Below are positions 1-7,156 of a stretch of DNA of 14,967 nucleotides, piece after piece. The notes under the pieces are model-generated. The model did not search any database, was not told the origin of the DNA, and saw only the letters and a program-made list of their open reading frames with translations. The translations under genes and the position numbers were made by a program. Location of the stretch: positions 1-14,967 of the forward strand of contig JAMWDF010000047.1 of the NCBI GenBank assembly GCA_023818865.1. Direction: 5' to 3'. The stretch comes from Candidatus Omnitrophota bacterium. GTDB taxonomy: Bacteria; Ratteibacteria; UBA8468; B48-G9; DSTR01. Within the stretch, counting starts at the first letter, position 1, and each line of letters starts with the position of its first letter.

Positions 1-127
1 GCGGGCGATGATGGGGAAGTCCTCACAGTATTCCAGCGGCTTTGCGGCAATCGTCTGTAGGGTCTGCGTCCAAGAGGCGAGGGCGGGCATCGGTGTGGGT
101 GGCGGGTAGGTGATCGGTGTGGGAGGT
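1..127. other. Non-mreB sequence at window start, probable chimeric or poor-quality contig end
   Basis: Where MreB homology should continue upstream, none of the three forward frames gives MreB-like residues. The stretch is about 63% G+C, above the neighbouring genes. The mreB frame has a TAG at 58-60, another forward frame stops at 106-108, and the third has stops at 7-9 and 109-111. The reverse strand is open throughout and reads as a plausible Pro-rich linker followed by LQTIAAKPLEYCEDFPIIAR (60 to 1), which I do not recognise. An assembly or amplification chimera fits best. A true rearrangement cutting mreB is less likely because the gene downstream is intact and usually essential in rods. 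Confidence 0.6.
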
Positions 128-129
128 TC

Positions 130-681
130 TTTATTGAGATCGGTGGAGGTACCACAGAGATGGCAGTCATTTCCCTGGGAGGGATTGTTCTAACCAAAAG
201 TTTACGGGTAGCCGGTAACGAAATGGATGAAGCCATTATTGATTACCTGAAGAAGAAATACAATCTCTTAATCGGAGAACGAACCGCGGAGGAGATTAAG
301 ATAGAGATTGGCTCGGCCTATCCCCTGGAAGAGGAACTGACCGTGGAAGTAAATGGCCGGGATTTGGTGGAAGGTCTGCCGAGGATGGTCCGGATCAATT
401 CAGAGGAAATTCGGGAGGCTTTGCACGAAACTTTGAGCGCGATTGTGAATGCGGTAAGAGATATCCTGGAAGAAACTCCTCCGGAATTATCCAGCGATTT
501 GATTGAGCGGGGGGTGGTCCTAGCCGGTGGCGGCGCTCAGCTTCGGGGCCTAGACAAATTGATTTCTCAGGAAACGAAACTGCCGGTGAGGGTGGCTGAA
601 GACCCTCTGACTTCTGTGGTGAGAGGTACCGGCAAGATGTTGGAAGAAGATCGCTACCTCCGTCTTTTTCCGAAGGAGTGA
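130..681 (+). CDS. mreB: Rod shape-determining protein MreB, C-terminal part (5' end missing)
   Basis: Bacterial actin homologue that forms membrane-bound filaments and directs side-wall peptidoglycan synthesis with MreC, MreD, PBP2 and RodA. The visible part starts just before the second phosphate-binding motif of the actin fold (IEIGGGTTE, about 133-159) and carries the family signature AVISLGGIV. It also has the adenosine-binding region near the C-terminus (VVLAGGGAQLRGLDKLI, about 517-567), then ends normally. About 180 residues are present of the usual ~340. The ATG at 160 is an internal codon standing where MreB has V or I, not a real start. Upstream, the same frame meets a stop at 58-60 and residues 61-126 do not resemble MreB, so homology breaks at about 125-130. 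The usual Asp before GGGT reads as Glu here, close to the break, and may be an error. mreC follows 83 bases later on the same strand. Identity is secure; the 5' boundary is not. Confidence 0.93.
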   Translation, partial: FIEIGGGTTEMAVISLGGIVLTKSLRVAGNEMDEAIIDYLKKKYNLLIGERTAEEIKIEIGSAYPLEEELTVEVNGRDLVEGLPRMVRINSEEIREALHETLSAIVNAVRDILEETPPELSSDLIERGVVLAGGGAQLRGLDKLISQETKLPVRVAEDPLTSVVRGTGKMLEEDRYLRLFPKE

Positions 682-764
682 CTGGTTAAAGGAAGTTTTC
701 CGTGATTTGTTTCCCACAATTATCCGCAACCGAAAGTAAACTGATAACTCTATAACAGGAAATC

Positions 765-1439
765 ATGATTTGGCGTTTTCGGCGCGAGCTGGCTTTTCTT
801 TTGTGTTTACTGACGGGTTTAAGCTTGCTGAAAGTAGGGTGGAAAGCAAAGTTGATTTCTTCCAAAAGAGTGAGACCGTCAGAGATCCGCTACAACTACG
901 AAGAATTATTCAGAGAAAACCAACGGCTCCGGCGGCTGTTGCGTCTTCAAGAAAAAAATACCTTCCCTTTCTCTTTTCTTGGGGCTGCCGAGGTAATCAA
1001 GATTCAGCCGGCTGTTTGGCCCGGTCAGATCACTGTTAATAAAGGTAGTCTGGATGGAATCAGAGAGAACATGGTGGTAATTTCTCCGGAGGGGCGACTG
1101 ATTGGCCGAGTAATAGATGTAACTGAGACAACTGCTACTGTTTTTACTATTTTCCATCCCAGCACTAAAATAAGTGTTATGCTCCAGAGTAGCCGGGAAA
1201 TAGGTATCCTGGAAGGGATTTCTCTCCCTTACCTTCTGGTGCGTTACCTGCCGCGGGATAGCCAGGCGAAACCTGGGGATCTCGTAGTCACTTCTGGTTT
1301 AAGTGAGTTCTATCCTAAAGGTCTCACGGTGGGGCGAGTATTTCGTCTAACCTCAGAAAAAAACCAGTATTTTCTGACAGCCTGGATAAGACCTGAAGCT
1401 GGTTTTGCCCAGTTAGAGGAGGTCTTCATTGGACGGTAG
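765..1439 (+). CDS. mreC: Rod shape-determining protein MreC
   Basis: Single-pass inner-membrane protein whose extracytoplasmic part scaffolds the elongasome and activates PBP2-RodA. Visible features: a basic N-terminus with one membrane helix at residues about 8-23, a short coiled coil at about 40-64 (ENQRLRRLLRLQEK), then the double beta-barrel core with typical phrases such as VNKGSLDGIRENMVV, GRLIGRVIDV and GDLVVTSGLSEFYPKGLTVG. At 224 residues it is at the short end of the family (often 260-300), because the coiled coil is short and there is no C-terminal low-complexity tail. The start has a weak AGGA at 757-760. It overlaps the downstream mreD start by 11 bases, as expected for translational coupling. 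Confidence 0.95.
   Translation: MIWRFRRELAFLLCLLTGLSLLKVGWKAKLISSKRVRPSEIRYNYEELFRENQRLRRLLRLQEKNTFPFSFLGAAEVIKIQPAVWPGQITVNKGSLDGIRENMVVISPEGRLIGRVIDVTETTATVFTIFHPSTKISVMLQSSREIGILEGISLPYLLVRYLPRDSQAKPGDLVVTSGLSEFYPKGLTVGRVFRLTSEKNQYFLTAWIRPEAGFAQLEEVFIGR
1415..1423 (+). promoter_or_regulatory. Strong ribosome binding site setting the TTG start of mreD
   Basis: AGAGGAGGT lies inside the end of mreC and is spaced 5 bases from the TTG at 1429. No ATG or GTG in the mreD frame is better placed, so this site supports TTG as the real start. A strong site paired with a weak start codon is consistent with tuned expression of mreD relative to mreC. Confidence 0.75.
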
Positions 1440-1902
1440 AAGGTTCGGAGAATGGCTATTGGTTATTGTAAGTCTTCAGGTTCTGCTAAGTGCAGTTCTA
1501 AAATGGAAACTGGCCGGACCGATTTGCTTTTTTCTATGGATTTTATTTTTGGGCTGGGGAAAACTGGAGGTGGCCAGTATTTTCATGGGTTTTTTGCTTG
1601 GTTTATTCTATGACCTACTGGTCAGGGGAGTGATTGGTTGGAACGGCCTTTTGCTGAGTATCATTGCCTACCTTAACTGCTATTTCCCACAAGGTAGCCT
1701 TAGGGAAAAGGTGCTGGCCACGGTAGTCTTTGGTATTTTTTATAGCGCCGGTCTGATAGTGAACCCAGAGTACGGACTGGTATGGGAAGGGGGACAGATG
1801 CTCAGGTTCTCCCTAATTTTCTCCGGAATTGGTGCTCTGGGAGTGACAGTCATTTTCCAGGTTGAAAGGATGGGGTTATGGACCAGGAAAAGTTACTGGT
1901 AA
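1429..1902 (+). CDS. mreD: Rod shape-determining protein MreD
   Basis: Small polytopic inner-membrane protein of the elongasome. The 157-residue product is almost entirely hydrophobic, with about five predicted membrane spans (roughly residues 8-20, 27-45, 46-65, 70-110 as hairpins, and 120-142) joined by short loops. The segment FMGFLLGLFYDLLVRGVIGWNG matches the MreD pattern of a conserved glycine/aspartate turn between helices. MreD sequences diverge strongly, so the call rests on size, topology and position between mreC and mrdA. Translation starts at TTG behind a strong ribosome binding site, overlapping mreC by 11 bases. Its 3' end overlaps mrdA by 25 bases. Confidence 0.9.
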   Translation: MDGRRFGEWLLVIVSLQVLLSAVLKWKLAGPICFFLWILFLGWGKLEVASIFMGFLLGLFYDLLVRGVIGWNGLLLSIIAYLNCYFPQGSLREKVLATVVFGIFYSAGLIVNPEYGLVWEGGQMLRFSLIFSGIGALGVTVIFQVERMGLWTRKSYW

Positions 1903-3611
1903 ACCTGGTTAAAATCAGCCTGGGAGTATTGCTATTGAGGAGTTTGTACTTACAGATTATTCGTTTTCCGTACTATTCAGCCCTTTCTAAGAAACAGTCC
2001 ATTCGTACGATTGAAATTGGCATCCCTCGTGGAAAAATTTTTGACCGTAACGGCCGGGTCCTGGCAGAGGATGAACCCTGCTTTGACCTGGTTTTTGTTC
2101 CCTATGACCTGAAACACCCGGCAGAAGAAGCAGCCCTGGTTGCCCGCTATGTGTCGCTGGAAGAATCTAATTTAAAAAAAATCTTCACCCGTCAATACCG
2201 GAATCCTTTTGACCGTATTGTTCTCAAAAAGGCTTTGACTCCGGAAGAAGTTGCCTCTATTTCCGAGAATGCCTTTCAGTTGCCAGGGATCTTTGTTCAG
2301 ACTGGTATAAAGCGGCGATATGTTCTTGGTCCAGCGGCGGCCCATCTGATTGGACATCTGGGAGAAGTCTCCGAAGAACAGCTAGAGAGATGGAAAGACC
2401 GGGGGCTGAAAGCCGGTGATGTGATCGGGCAGGATGGTCTGGAACGATACTACGACGACATCTTAAGAGGTGTGCCTGGGGGTATTCTGGTAGAGGTGGA
2501 TGCCCTGGGGCATCACCGGAGAATTCTGGGAGAAAAAGAAATGCAACCGGGTGATGACCTCTACCTAACAATTGATTTGAGTTTCCAGAAGGCCGCCGCA
2601 GAAAGTTTAGGGGAAAATGAAGGTTGTGTAGTGGCTATGGACCCAAGAAACGGTCAGGTTCTAGCCCTGGTAAATTATCCAGCCTTTGACCCAGAAGATC
2701 CAGGAAAATCATTGTTTAAGCCAGGAAAACCGTTTCTCAACCGGGCGATCCAAGGACAATATCCTCCTGGGTCAGTTTTCAAGATTATTACTGAAGTTGC
2801 GGCCTTAGAAACGATGACGATTGAAGAGCATGACCGAATTGAATGTCAGGGGGAGATGACTGTGGGCGATGTAATTTTCCGCTGCTGGAAAGAAGAAGGC
2901 CATGGCTGGGTAGATATCAACCTTGCTCTTCCCTTTTCCTGCAATATTTTCTTTGGCACTGTGGGGATGAAAACCGGAGTGAGTAAGATTTTAGATTATG
3001 CCCGGCTTTTTCATTTGGGTCAACCAACTGGTATTGATCTGCCAGGGGAAAAAAGTGGGCTGGTTCCAGAGACAGCACAGTCAGGCGGTCCGCTTAATAT
3101 CGCTATTGGCCAGGGCGCGCTATTGACCACTCCGATTCAACTTCTTTCTTTGCTCTCTACCGTGGCTAACGGCGGGAATATCTGGAAACCGTATCTGGCT
3201 CGGAAGGTAGTCTCGGGCAATGGGAAGATAATCCGGGATGTCACTCCTTCCTTGTTGAGAACGGCCTACGTTACTGGGGAGACCATGGAGATTTTGAAGC
3301 GGGGACTGAAAAATGTGGTCGCGTTTGGCACCGGAGGTGCAGCCTCAGTTCCTGGAATAGCGGTAGCGGGTAAAACCGGGACTGCCCAGCGAGGCACAGA
3401 AGAGACAGGTTTTTCTACTCACGGGGCTTTTGCCTGTTATGCCCCTGCGGAAAATCCAAATATCGCTCTGGTGGTTTTTCTGGACCGGGGAGCCTCAAAA
3501 CAAGCTGCTAGAATTGCCGGTTCTATCCTGAAGAAAATGCTGCTTCCGCTAGAAGAAAGAGGAAACGGCGAGAGCAGTCTCAGTCCGGAGGAAGAGAATG
3601 AAAATTTCTGA
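1878..3611 (+). CDS. mrdA: Penicillin-binding protein 2 (elongasome peptidoglycan DD-transpeptidase)
   Basis: Class B penicillin-binding protein that cross-links new peptidoglycan during side-wall elongation, as partner of RodA. Order of parts: a short cytoplasmic start and membrane anchor at residues about 9-28; the pedestal/dimerisation domain opening with IPRGKIFDRNGRVLAE (about 49-64); then the transpeptidase domain. All three active-site motifs are present: SVFK with catalytic Ser299 and Lys302, SCN at 354-356, and KTGT at 499-502. The length of 577 residues is slightly below the usual 600-650. The acidic C-terminal tail (PEEENENF) overlaps the rodA start. The ATG at 1878 lies inside the end of mreD with AAGGA at 1866-1870. 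It is the target of amdinocillin-type beta-lactams in well-studied bacteria. Confidence 0.97.
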   Translation: MDQEKLLVNLVKISLGVLLLRSLYLQIIRFPYYSALSKKQSIRTIEIGIPRGKIFDRNGRVLAEDEPCFDLVFVPYDLKHPAEEAALVARYVSLEESNLKKIFTRQYRNPFDRIVLKKALTPEEVASISENAFQLPGIFVQTGIKRRYVLGPAAAHLIGHLGEVSEEQLERWKDRGLKAGDVIGQDGLERYYDDILRGVPGGILVEVDALGHHRRILGEKEMQPGDDLYLTIDLSFQKAAAESLGENEGCVVAMDPRNGQVLALVNYPAFDPEDPGKSLFKPGKPFLNRAIQGQYPPGSVFKIITEVAALETMTIEEHDRIECQGEMTVGDVIFRCWKEEGHGWVDINLALPFSCNIFFGTVGMKTGVSKILDYARLFHLGQPTGIDLPGEKSGLVPETAQSGGPLNIAIGQGALLTTPIQLLSLLSTVANGGNIWKPYLARKVVSGNGKIIRDVTPSLLRTAYVTGETMEILKRGLKNVVAFGTGGAASVPGIAVAGKTGTAQRGTEETGFSTHGAFACYAPAENPNIALVVFLDRGASKQAARIAGSILKKMLLPLEERGNGESSLSPEEENENF

Positions 3612-4698
3612 ATCATCTCCAGCCAGAAGGCTGTTGGGATTGGCCTACGGGCTGGTGGCTATTGGCCTTATTCTACTTTTCAGTGCTTCCAAAGGTATTT
3701 TCACCCGGCCGGTGGCGGGGATTTTTAAAGGCGGAGGGGTCTTTTTCTGGCAGCAACTGCTCTGGATTACACTGGGCACTGGAGCCTTAGTGGGAGCCAG
3801 AAGGTTTCCCTATAGAAATTTCAGGCGCCTGGTCTGGTTGCTTTATCCGGTAACTATTGTTCTGCTGGTGCTTGTCCTATCCCTGGGACATGGGAGAGCC
3901 TCCCGCTGGATTCGGATTGGACCATTTAATTTTCAGCCAGCGGAGTTTGGTAAAGTAGTCTTGGTTCTAACTATAGCTGCCTACCTGGCAGAAAATGATA
4001 TTAACCGGATTGCGGTTTTCATCGGGAGCCTTTTTCTGGCCGGTTTTCCTGCAGCTCTTATCTTCAAACAGCCTAATTTGGGGACAGCGATGATTCTGGT
4101 CCTGATCTGTTTGGTGATTATGTTTCAAGCGGGACTAAGTCTCCGTCGGCTGCTGGCTGTGTTTATTACTGTTTTGGTAAGTAGCCCTTTGCTGTGGATA
4201 ACCATGGAGCCCTATCAAAAAGAAAGGATTTTAACCTTTCTCTGGCCGCAACGGGACCCGCTGGGCCGGGGTTACAACCTGCTTCAGTCCAAAATTACTA
4301 TAGGTTCCGGCGGGTTGATTGGTAAGGGATATCTTCATGGTACCCAAACCAAGCTGGCTTTTCTTCCTGAGTATCACACTGATTTTATTTTCTGTTTGCT
4401 GGCTGAAGAATTTGGCTTTATAGGGGTAGCCATATTCTTGGGTTTAGTCTACCTGTTCCTCCGAGAAATTCTTTCCATCATTGCTTCTACCCGGGATGAA
4501 TTTGCTAGGTTGGTCGCCAGTGGCATCTTTGGGATTTTTTTTCTCCAGACGGTCATCAACATCAGTATGACCCTGGGCCTTTTCCCAGTAGCTGGTATTC
4601 CGCTGCCCTTTATCAGTTACGGCGGTTCGTTCATGATTGTGGCTTTGCTTTCCGTGGGTATTTTAGCGAATATCGCTGAAAATTCTGTCATGTTTTGA
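3598..4698 (+). CDS. rodA: Rod shape-determining protein RodA (SEDS peptidoglycan glycosyltransferase)
   Basis: Integral membrane glycosyltransferase of the SEDS family (FtsW/RodA/SpoVE) that polymerises lipid II into glycan strands with PBP2. The 366 residues are rich in membrane helices. They carry the family blocks GRASRWIRIG...FQPAEFGK, QPNLGTAMI, the extracellular LPEYHTDFIF block with Asp262 (the region of the essential SEDS aspartate) and the C-terminal GIPLPFISYGGSFM signature. RodA rather than FtsW is favoured by its place directly after the PBP2 gene in an mre operon. The ATG at 3598 has GGAGGA at 3587-3592 with 5-base spacing and lies within the last codons of mrdA (14-base overlap). 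Confidence 0.97.
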   Translation: MKISESSPARRLLGLAYGLVAIGLILLFSASKGIFTRPVAGIFKGGGVFFWQQLLWITLGTGALVGARRFPYRNFRRLVWLLYPVTIVLLVLVLSLGHGRASRWIRIGPFNFQPAEFGKVVLVLTIAAYLAENDINRIAVFIGSLFLAGFPAALIFKQPNLGTAMILVLICLVIMFQAGLSLRRLLAVFITVLVSSPLLWITMEPYQKERILTFLWPQRDPLGRGYNLLQSKITIGSGGLIGKGYLHGTQTKLAFLPEYHTDFIFCLLAEEFGFIGVAIFLGLVYLFLREILSIIASTRDEFARLVASGIFGIFFLQTVINISMTLGLFPVAGIPLPFISYGGSFMIVALLSVGILANIAENSVMF

Positions 4699-4708
4699 CC
4701 AGGGGAAA

Positions 4709-6316
4709 ATGGGAAAATCCAGTCTGGAGCAGACTCTCAGGCGAGTGACAAATCCTGCCCGGTATACCGGACGAGAGATTAATGCGATTATTCCTCCAGA
4801 AAAGTCAACCTTTTTCCGGATTGCCTTAGGGTATCCTGATCTTTACGAAGTGGGCATGTCTTCTCTGGGGATACGGATATTGTATGGACTGCTTAATGAG
4901 ATGCCAGGTGTTTCCTGTCAACGATTTTTCGCGCCAGATGAGGATCTGGAATTTGTTTTAAAGAAGGAGGGTTGGCCTTTGTTTGCTCTGGAGTCAAAGG
5001 AGCCATTAGCCAGCTTTGATGTGGTGGCTTTCAGTCTCTCGTCGGAATTGAACTATACCAGTCTGCTAAATTTACTTCATTTGGCGAAGATACCCCTAAA
5101 AGCAAATGAGCGAGAAGAGAAAATGCCACTGGTAATTGTGGGGGGAAGCTGTGCGGTGAACCCTTTGCCCCTGAGTGCGTTCGTGGATGCGTTTGTCATT
5201 GGGGAAGGGGAAGAGGTGATTCAGGAGATTGTCCAGACACTGAAGTTTATGAAAGGTTGCTCCAAGCAAGATAAACTGGAAGCACTTGCCAAAATGGCCG
5301 GAGTCTATGTCCCAGGGATAAGTGTTTTTCCGGTCAAAAGGCGAGTCATAGCTGATTTTGAAAACTGTTACTTTCCGGTCCGATGGTTGGTACCCCTGAC
5401 CGAGGTTGTTCATGACCGCATCACAGTTGAGATTATGCGCGGGTGTCCCAGAAGATGCCGTTTTTGTGCCGCCAGTTATTGCTGGAAGCCGGTGAGGTTC
5501 CGCTCCCCAGAAAGAATTTTAGAAATAGCTCGCCAGGCTTATCGCTGGTCTGGGTGCGAGGAAATTTCCCTTCTTTCTTTTTCCTCTGGCGACCATCCTG
5601 AAATTAGCAAGATAGTGGAGAAATTGATGGAAGAATTTTCCCCTCGCCGGGTCGCGCTGTCATTCCCCTCTTTGAGAGCCGATACCTTTTCCTTTCAATT
5701 AGCCGCCCAGATTAAAGAGATCAGAAAGACTGGATTAACCTTTGCTCCGGAAAGTAGTCAGCGGTTGCGTCAAATTCTTGGTAAAACCATCACTGATGAG
5801 GAGACAATTGGGCTTGCCAAGAAAGCAAAGGAGACAGGCTGGAGGCAGATTAAACTTTACTACATGCTGGGTTTACCAGGAGAAACAGAAAAAGATGTTG
5901 AGGAAATCATCCGGCTGACCGGAGAGCTTTCAAGAATCCTGGCGATTCACGCCTCTTTCAACACTTTTATCCCCAAGTGTCACACACCGCTGGAGAGAGA
6001 AAACTTATGTTCGCGGCAAGAGTTTGAAGCCAAGGTGGCTAAGTTGAGAGGCCGGCTGGGGAGGCTGCCTCGGGTAAAACTTTCTTTCCATCCCTATGAG
6101 ATGAGTGTGGTGGAAACCTTTTTGGGAAGGGGAGATGCGGCCTTAAGCGAGGTAATTTTTCAAGCCTGGAGAAAAGGGGCAAGGCTGGAAAACTGGTCAG
6201 AGCACTTTAATTTTTCTTACTGGCAGGAGTCTTTTAAGGAAAGCGGTCTCAATCTGAATAAGTATTGTCAGCAACAAGAGGAGCCGGTATTGCCCTGGAA
6301 GATAATTAAGGTTTAA
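4709..6316 (+). CDS. B12-binding-type radical SAM protein, TIGR03960-like, function unknown
   Basis: The 535-residue protein has an N-terminal Rossmann-like region resembling cobalamin-binding domains (about 30-200, with phrases YPDLYEVGMSSLGIRILY and IVGGSCAVNPLPLSAFVDAF). A radical SAM barrel follows, with the 4Fe-4S motif C-x3-C-x2-C at Cys246, Cys250 and Cys253 in RGCPRRCRFC. Later barrel segments include TGLTFAPESSQRLRQILGK and YYMLGLPGETEKDVEEI. It probably binds S-adenosylmethionine and an iron-sulfur cluster in the cytoplasm; the substrate is unknown. In many bacteria this family sits beside a DUF2344 (TIGR03936) protein, sometimes fused to it, often near rodA, rng and rplU. Here the next gene is a dehydrogenase and no DUF2344 part is present. 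It starts 10 bases after rodA with AGGGGA just upstream. I recognise the family with fair confidence, not the reaction. Confidence 0.88.
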   Translation: MGKSSLEQTLRRVTNPARYTGREINAIIPPEKSTFFRIALGYPDLYEVGMSSLGIRILYGLLNEMPGVSCQRFFAPDEDLEFVLKKEGWPLFALESKEPLASFDVVAFSLSSELNYTSLLNLLHLAKIPLKANEREEKMPLVIVGGSCAVNPLPLSAFVDAFVIGEGEEVIQEIVQTLKFMKGCSKQDKLEALAKMAGVYVPGISVFPVKRRVIADFENCYFPVRWLVPLTEVVHDRITVEIMRGCPRRCRFCAASYCWKPVRFRSPERILEIARQAYRWSGCEEISLLSFSSGDHPEISKIVEKLMEEFSPRRVALSFPSLRADTFSFQLAAQIKEIRKTGLTFAPESSQRLRQILGKTITDEETIGLAKKAKETGWRQIKLYYMLGLPGETEKDVEEIIRLTGELSRILAIHASFNTFIPKCHTPLERENLCSRQEFEAKVAKLRGRLGRLPRVKLSFHPYEMSVVETFLGRGDAALSEVIFQAWRKGARLENWSEHFNFSYWQESFKESGLNLNKYCQQQEEPVLPWKIIKV

Positions 6317-6327
6317 CCGGGGGAACT

Positions 6328-7104
6328 ATGGAGACGGAAAAGGAAAGTCTCTCAATGTTTTCACTGAAGGGGAAAGTAGCTCTTATTACAGGCGGGCGCA
6401 GGGGTTTAGGCTTGGCGATTGCCACGGGTTTTGCTAAAGCCGGAGCGCATTTGGCTGTTGTTGGCCGAGCCAATGATTGTAAGGAACTGGCAGAAAGAAT
6501 TTCTCCGACTGGGGCGAGACTGCTTTATCTCCAGGCGGATCTTGAGCACCGAGAAGAAAGGCAAGGGTTGATCCCCAAGGTAGTGGAACAATATGGGAAA
6601 CTGGATATCTTGGTTAACTGCGCTGGTATCCAGTACCGCCATGCAGCGATTGACTTTCCTTTGAAGGAATGGGACCGGCTGCTCTCAGTAATGCTAACGG
6701 CGGTCTTTGAACTTTCCCAGCAGGCCGCCAGGGTGATGATTAACCAGAAGAAAGGCAAGATTATCAATATTGCTTCTTTATTAAGTTTTCAGGGTGGCTG
6801 GACAGTGGTTGCCTATGCGGCAGCTAAACATGGTGTCCTTGGGCTTACCAGGGCGTTAGCCAATGAATGGGCTCACAAAGGAATTAATGTAAACGCTATT
6901 GCCCCAGGGTATTTTGACACTGATATGTGCGCGGCGCTAAAAGCGGACCCAGAAAGGGAAAGAGCTATCAGAGAGAGAATCCCAGCTGGTCGTTGGGGAA
7001 AGCCAGAAGATTTAATCGGGGCAGCTATCTTTTTGGCGAGTGAAGCTGCAGAGTATATAAACGGTCAGGTGCTGGTGGTGGACGGAGGCTGGTTGAGTCG
7101 GTAA
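6328..7104 (+). CDS. kduD: Short-chain dehydrogenase, probable KduD (2-dehydro-3-deoxy-D-gluconate 5-dehydrogenase)
   Basis: NAD(P)-dependent oxidoreductase of the classical short-chain family. It has the cofactor motif TGGRRGLG (about residues 20-27), NCAGI after the fourth strand, and catalytic Ser150, Tyr163 and Lys167 (YAAAK). The phrases NIASLLSFQGG, NAIAPGYFDTDM, RIPAGRWGKPEDL and VLVVDGGWLSR are typical of the KduD / 2-deoxy-D-gluconate 3-dehydrogenase subgroup, which acts in uronate (pectin, alginate-type) breakdown. No other uronate gene is visible here, so the exact substrate is uncertain. Two starts are possible. The ATG at 6328 has a G-rich site only 3-4 bases away. The ATG at 6355 (MFSLKGK) has AGGAAAG at 6341-6347 with 7-base spacing and matches the usual KduD N-terminus, so I slightly prefer 6355. 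It lies 11 bases after the radical SAM gene. Confidence 0.85.
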   Translation: METEKESLSMFSLKGKVALITGGRRGLGLAIATGFAKAGAHLAVVGRANDCKELAERISPTGARLLYLQADLEHREERQGLIPKVVEQYGKLDILVNCAGIQYRHAAIDFPLKEWDRLLSVMLTAVFELSQQAARVMINQKKGKIINIASLLSFQGGWTVVAYAAAKHGVLGLTRALANEWAHKGINVNAIAPGYFDTDMCAALKADPERERAIRERIPAGRWGKPEDLIGAAIFLASEAAEYINGQVLVVDGGWLSR

Positions 7105-7156
7105 TTTTAAGGTTGGTTAGTTTCATCGTCTTTGGAAAAATGGTAAACTTTTCTCT

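Noticed and set aside
160..162. ATG at 160 as the mreB start
   Set aside because: It lies inside the phosphate-2 motif block, after GGGTTE; a genuine MreB needs about 160 more residues upstream.
682..764. Separate promoter between mreB and mreC
   Set aside because: TATAAC at 751-756 is the only -10-like word. It has no matching -35 and sits against the ribosome site, so mreC is probably co-transcribed with mreB.
7105..7156. Promoter for the nucleotidyltransferase gene
   Set aside because: TTGGTT with AAAAAT 17 bases later matches consensus poorly (three and four of six); too weak to call.
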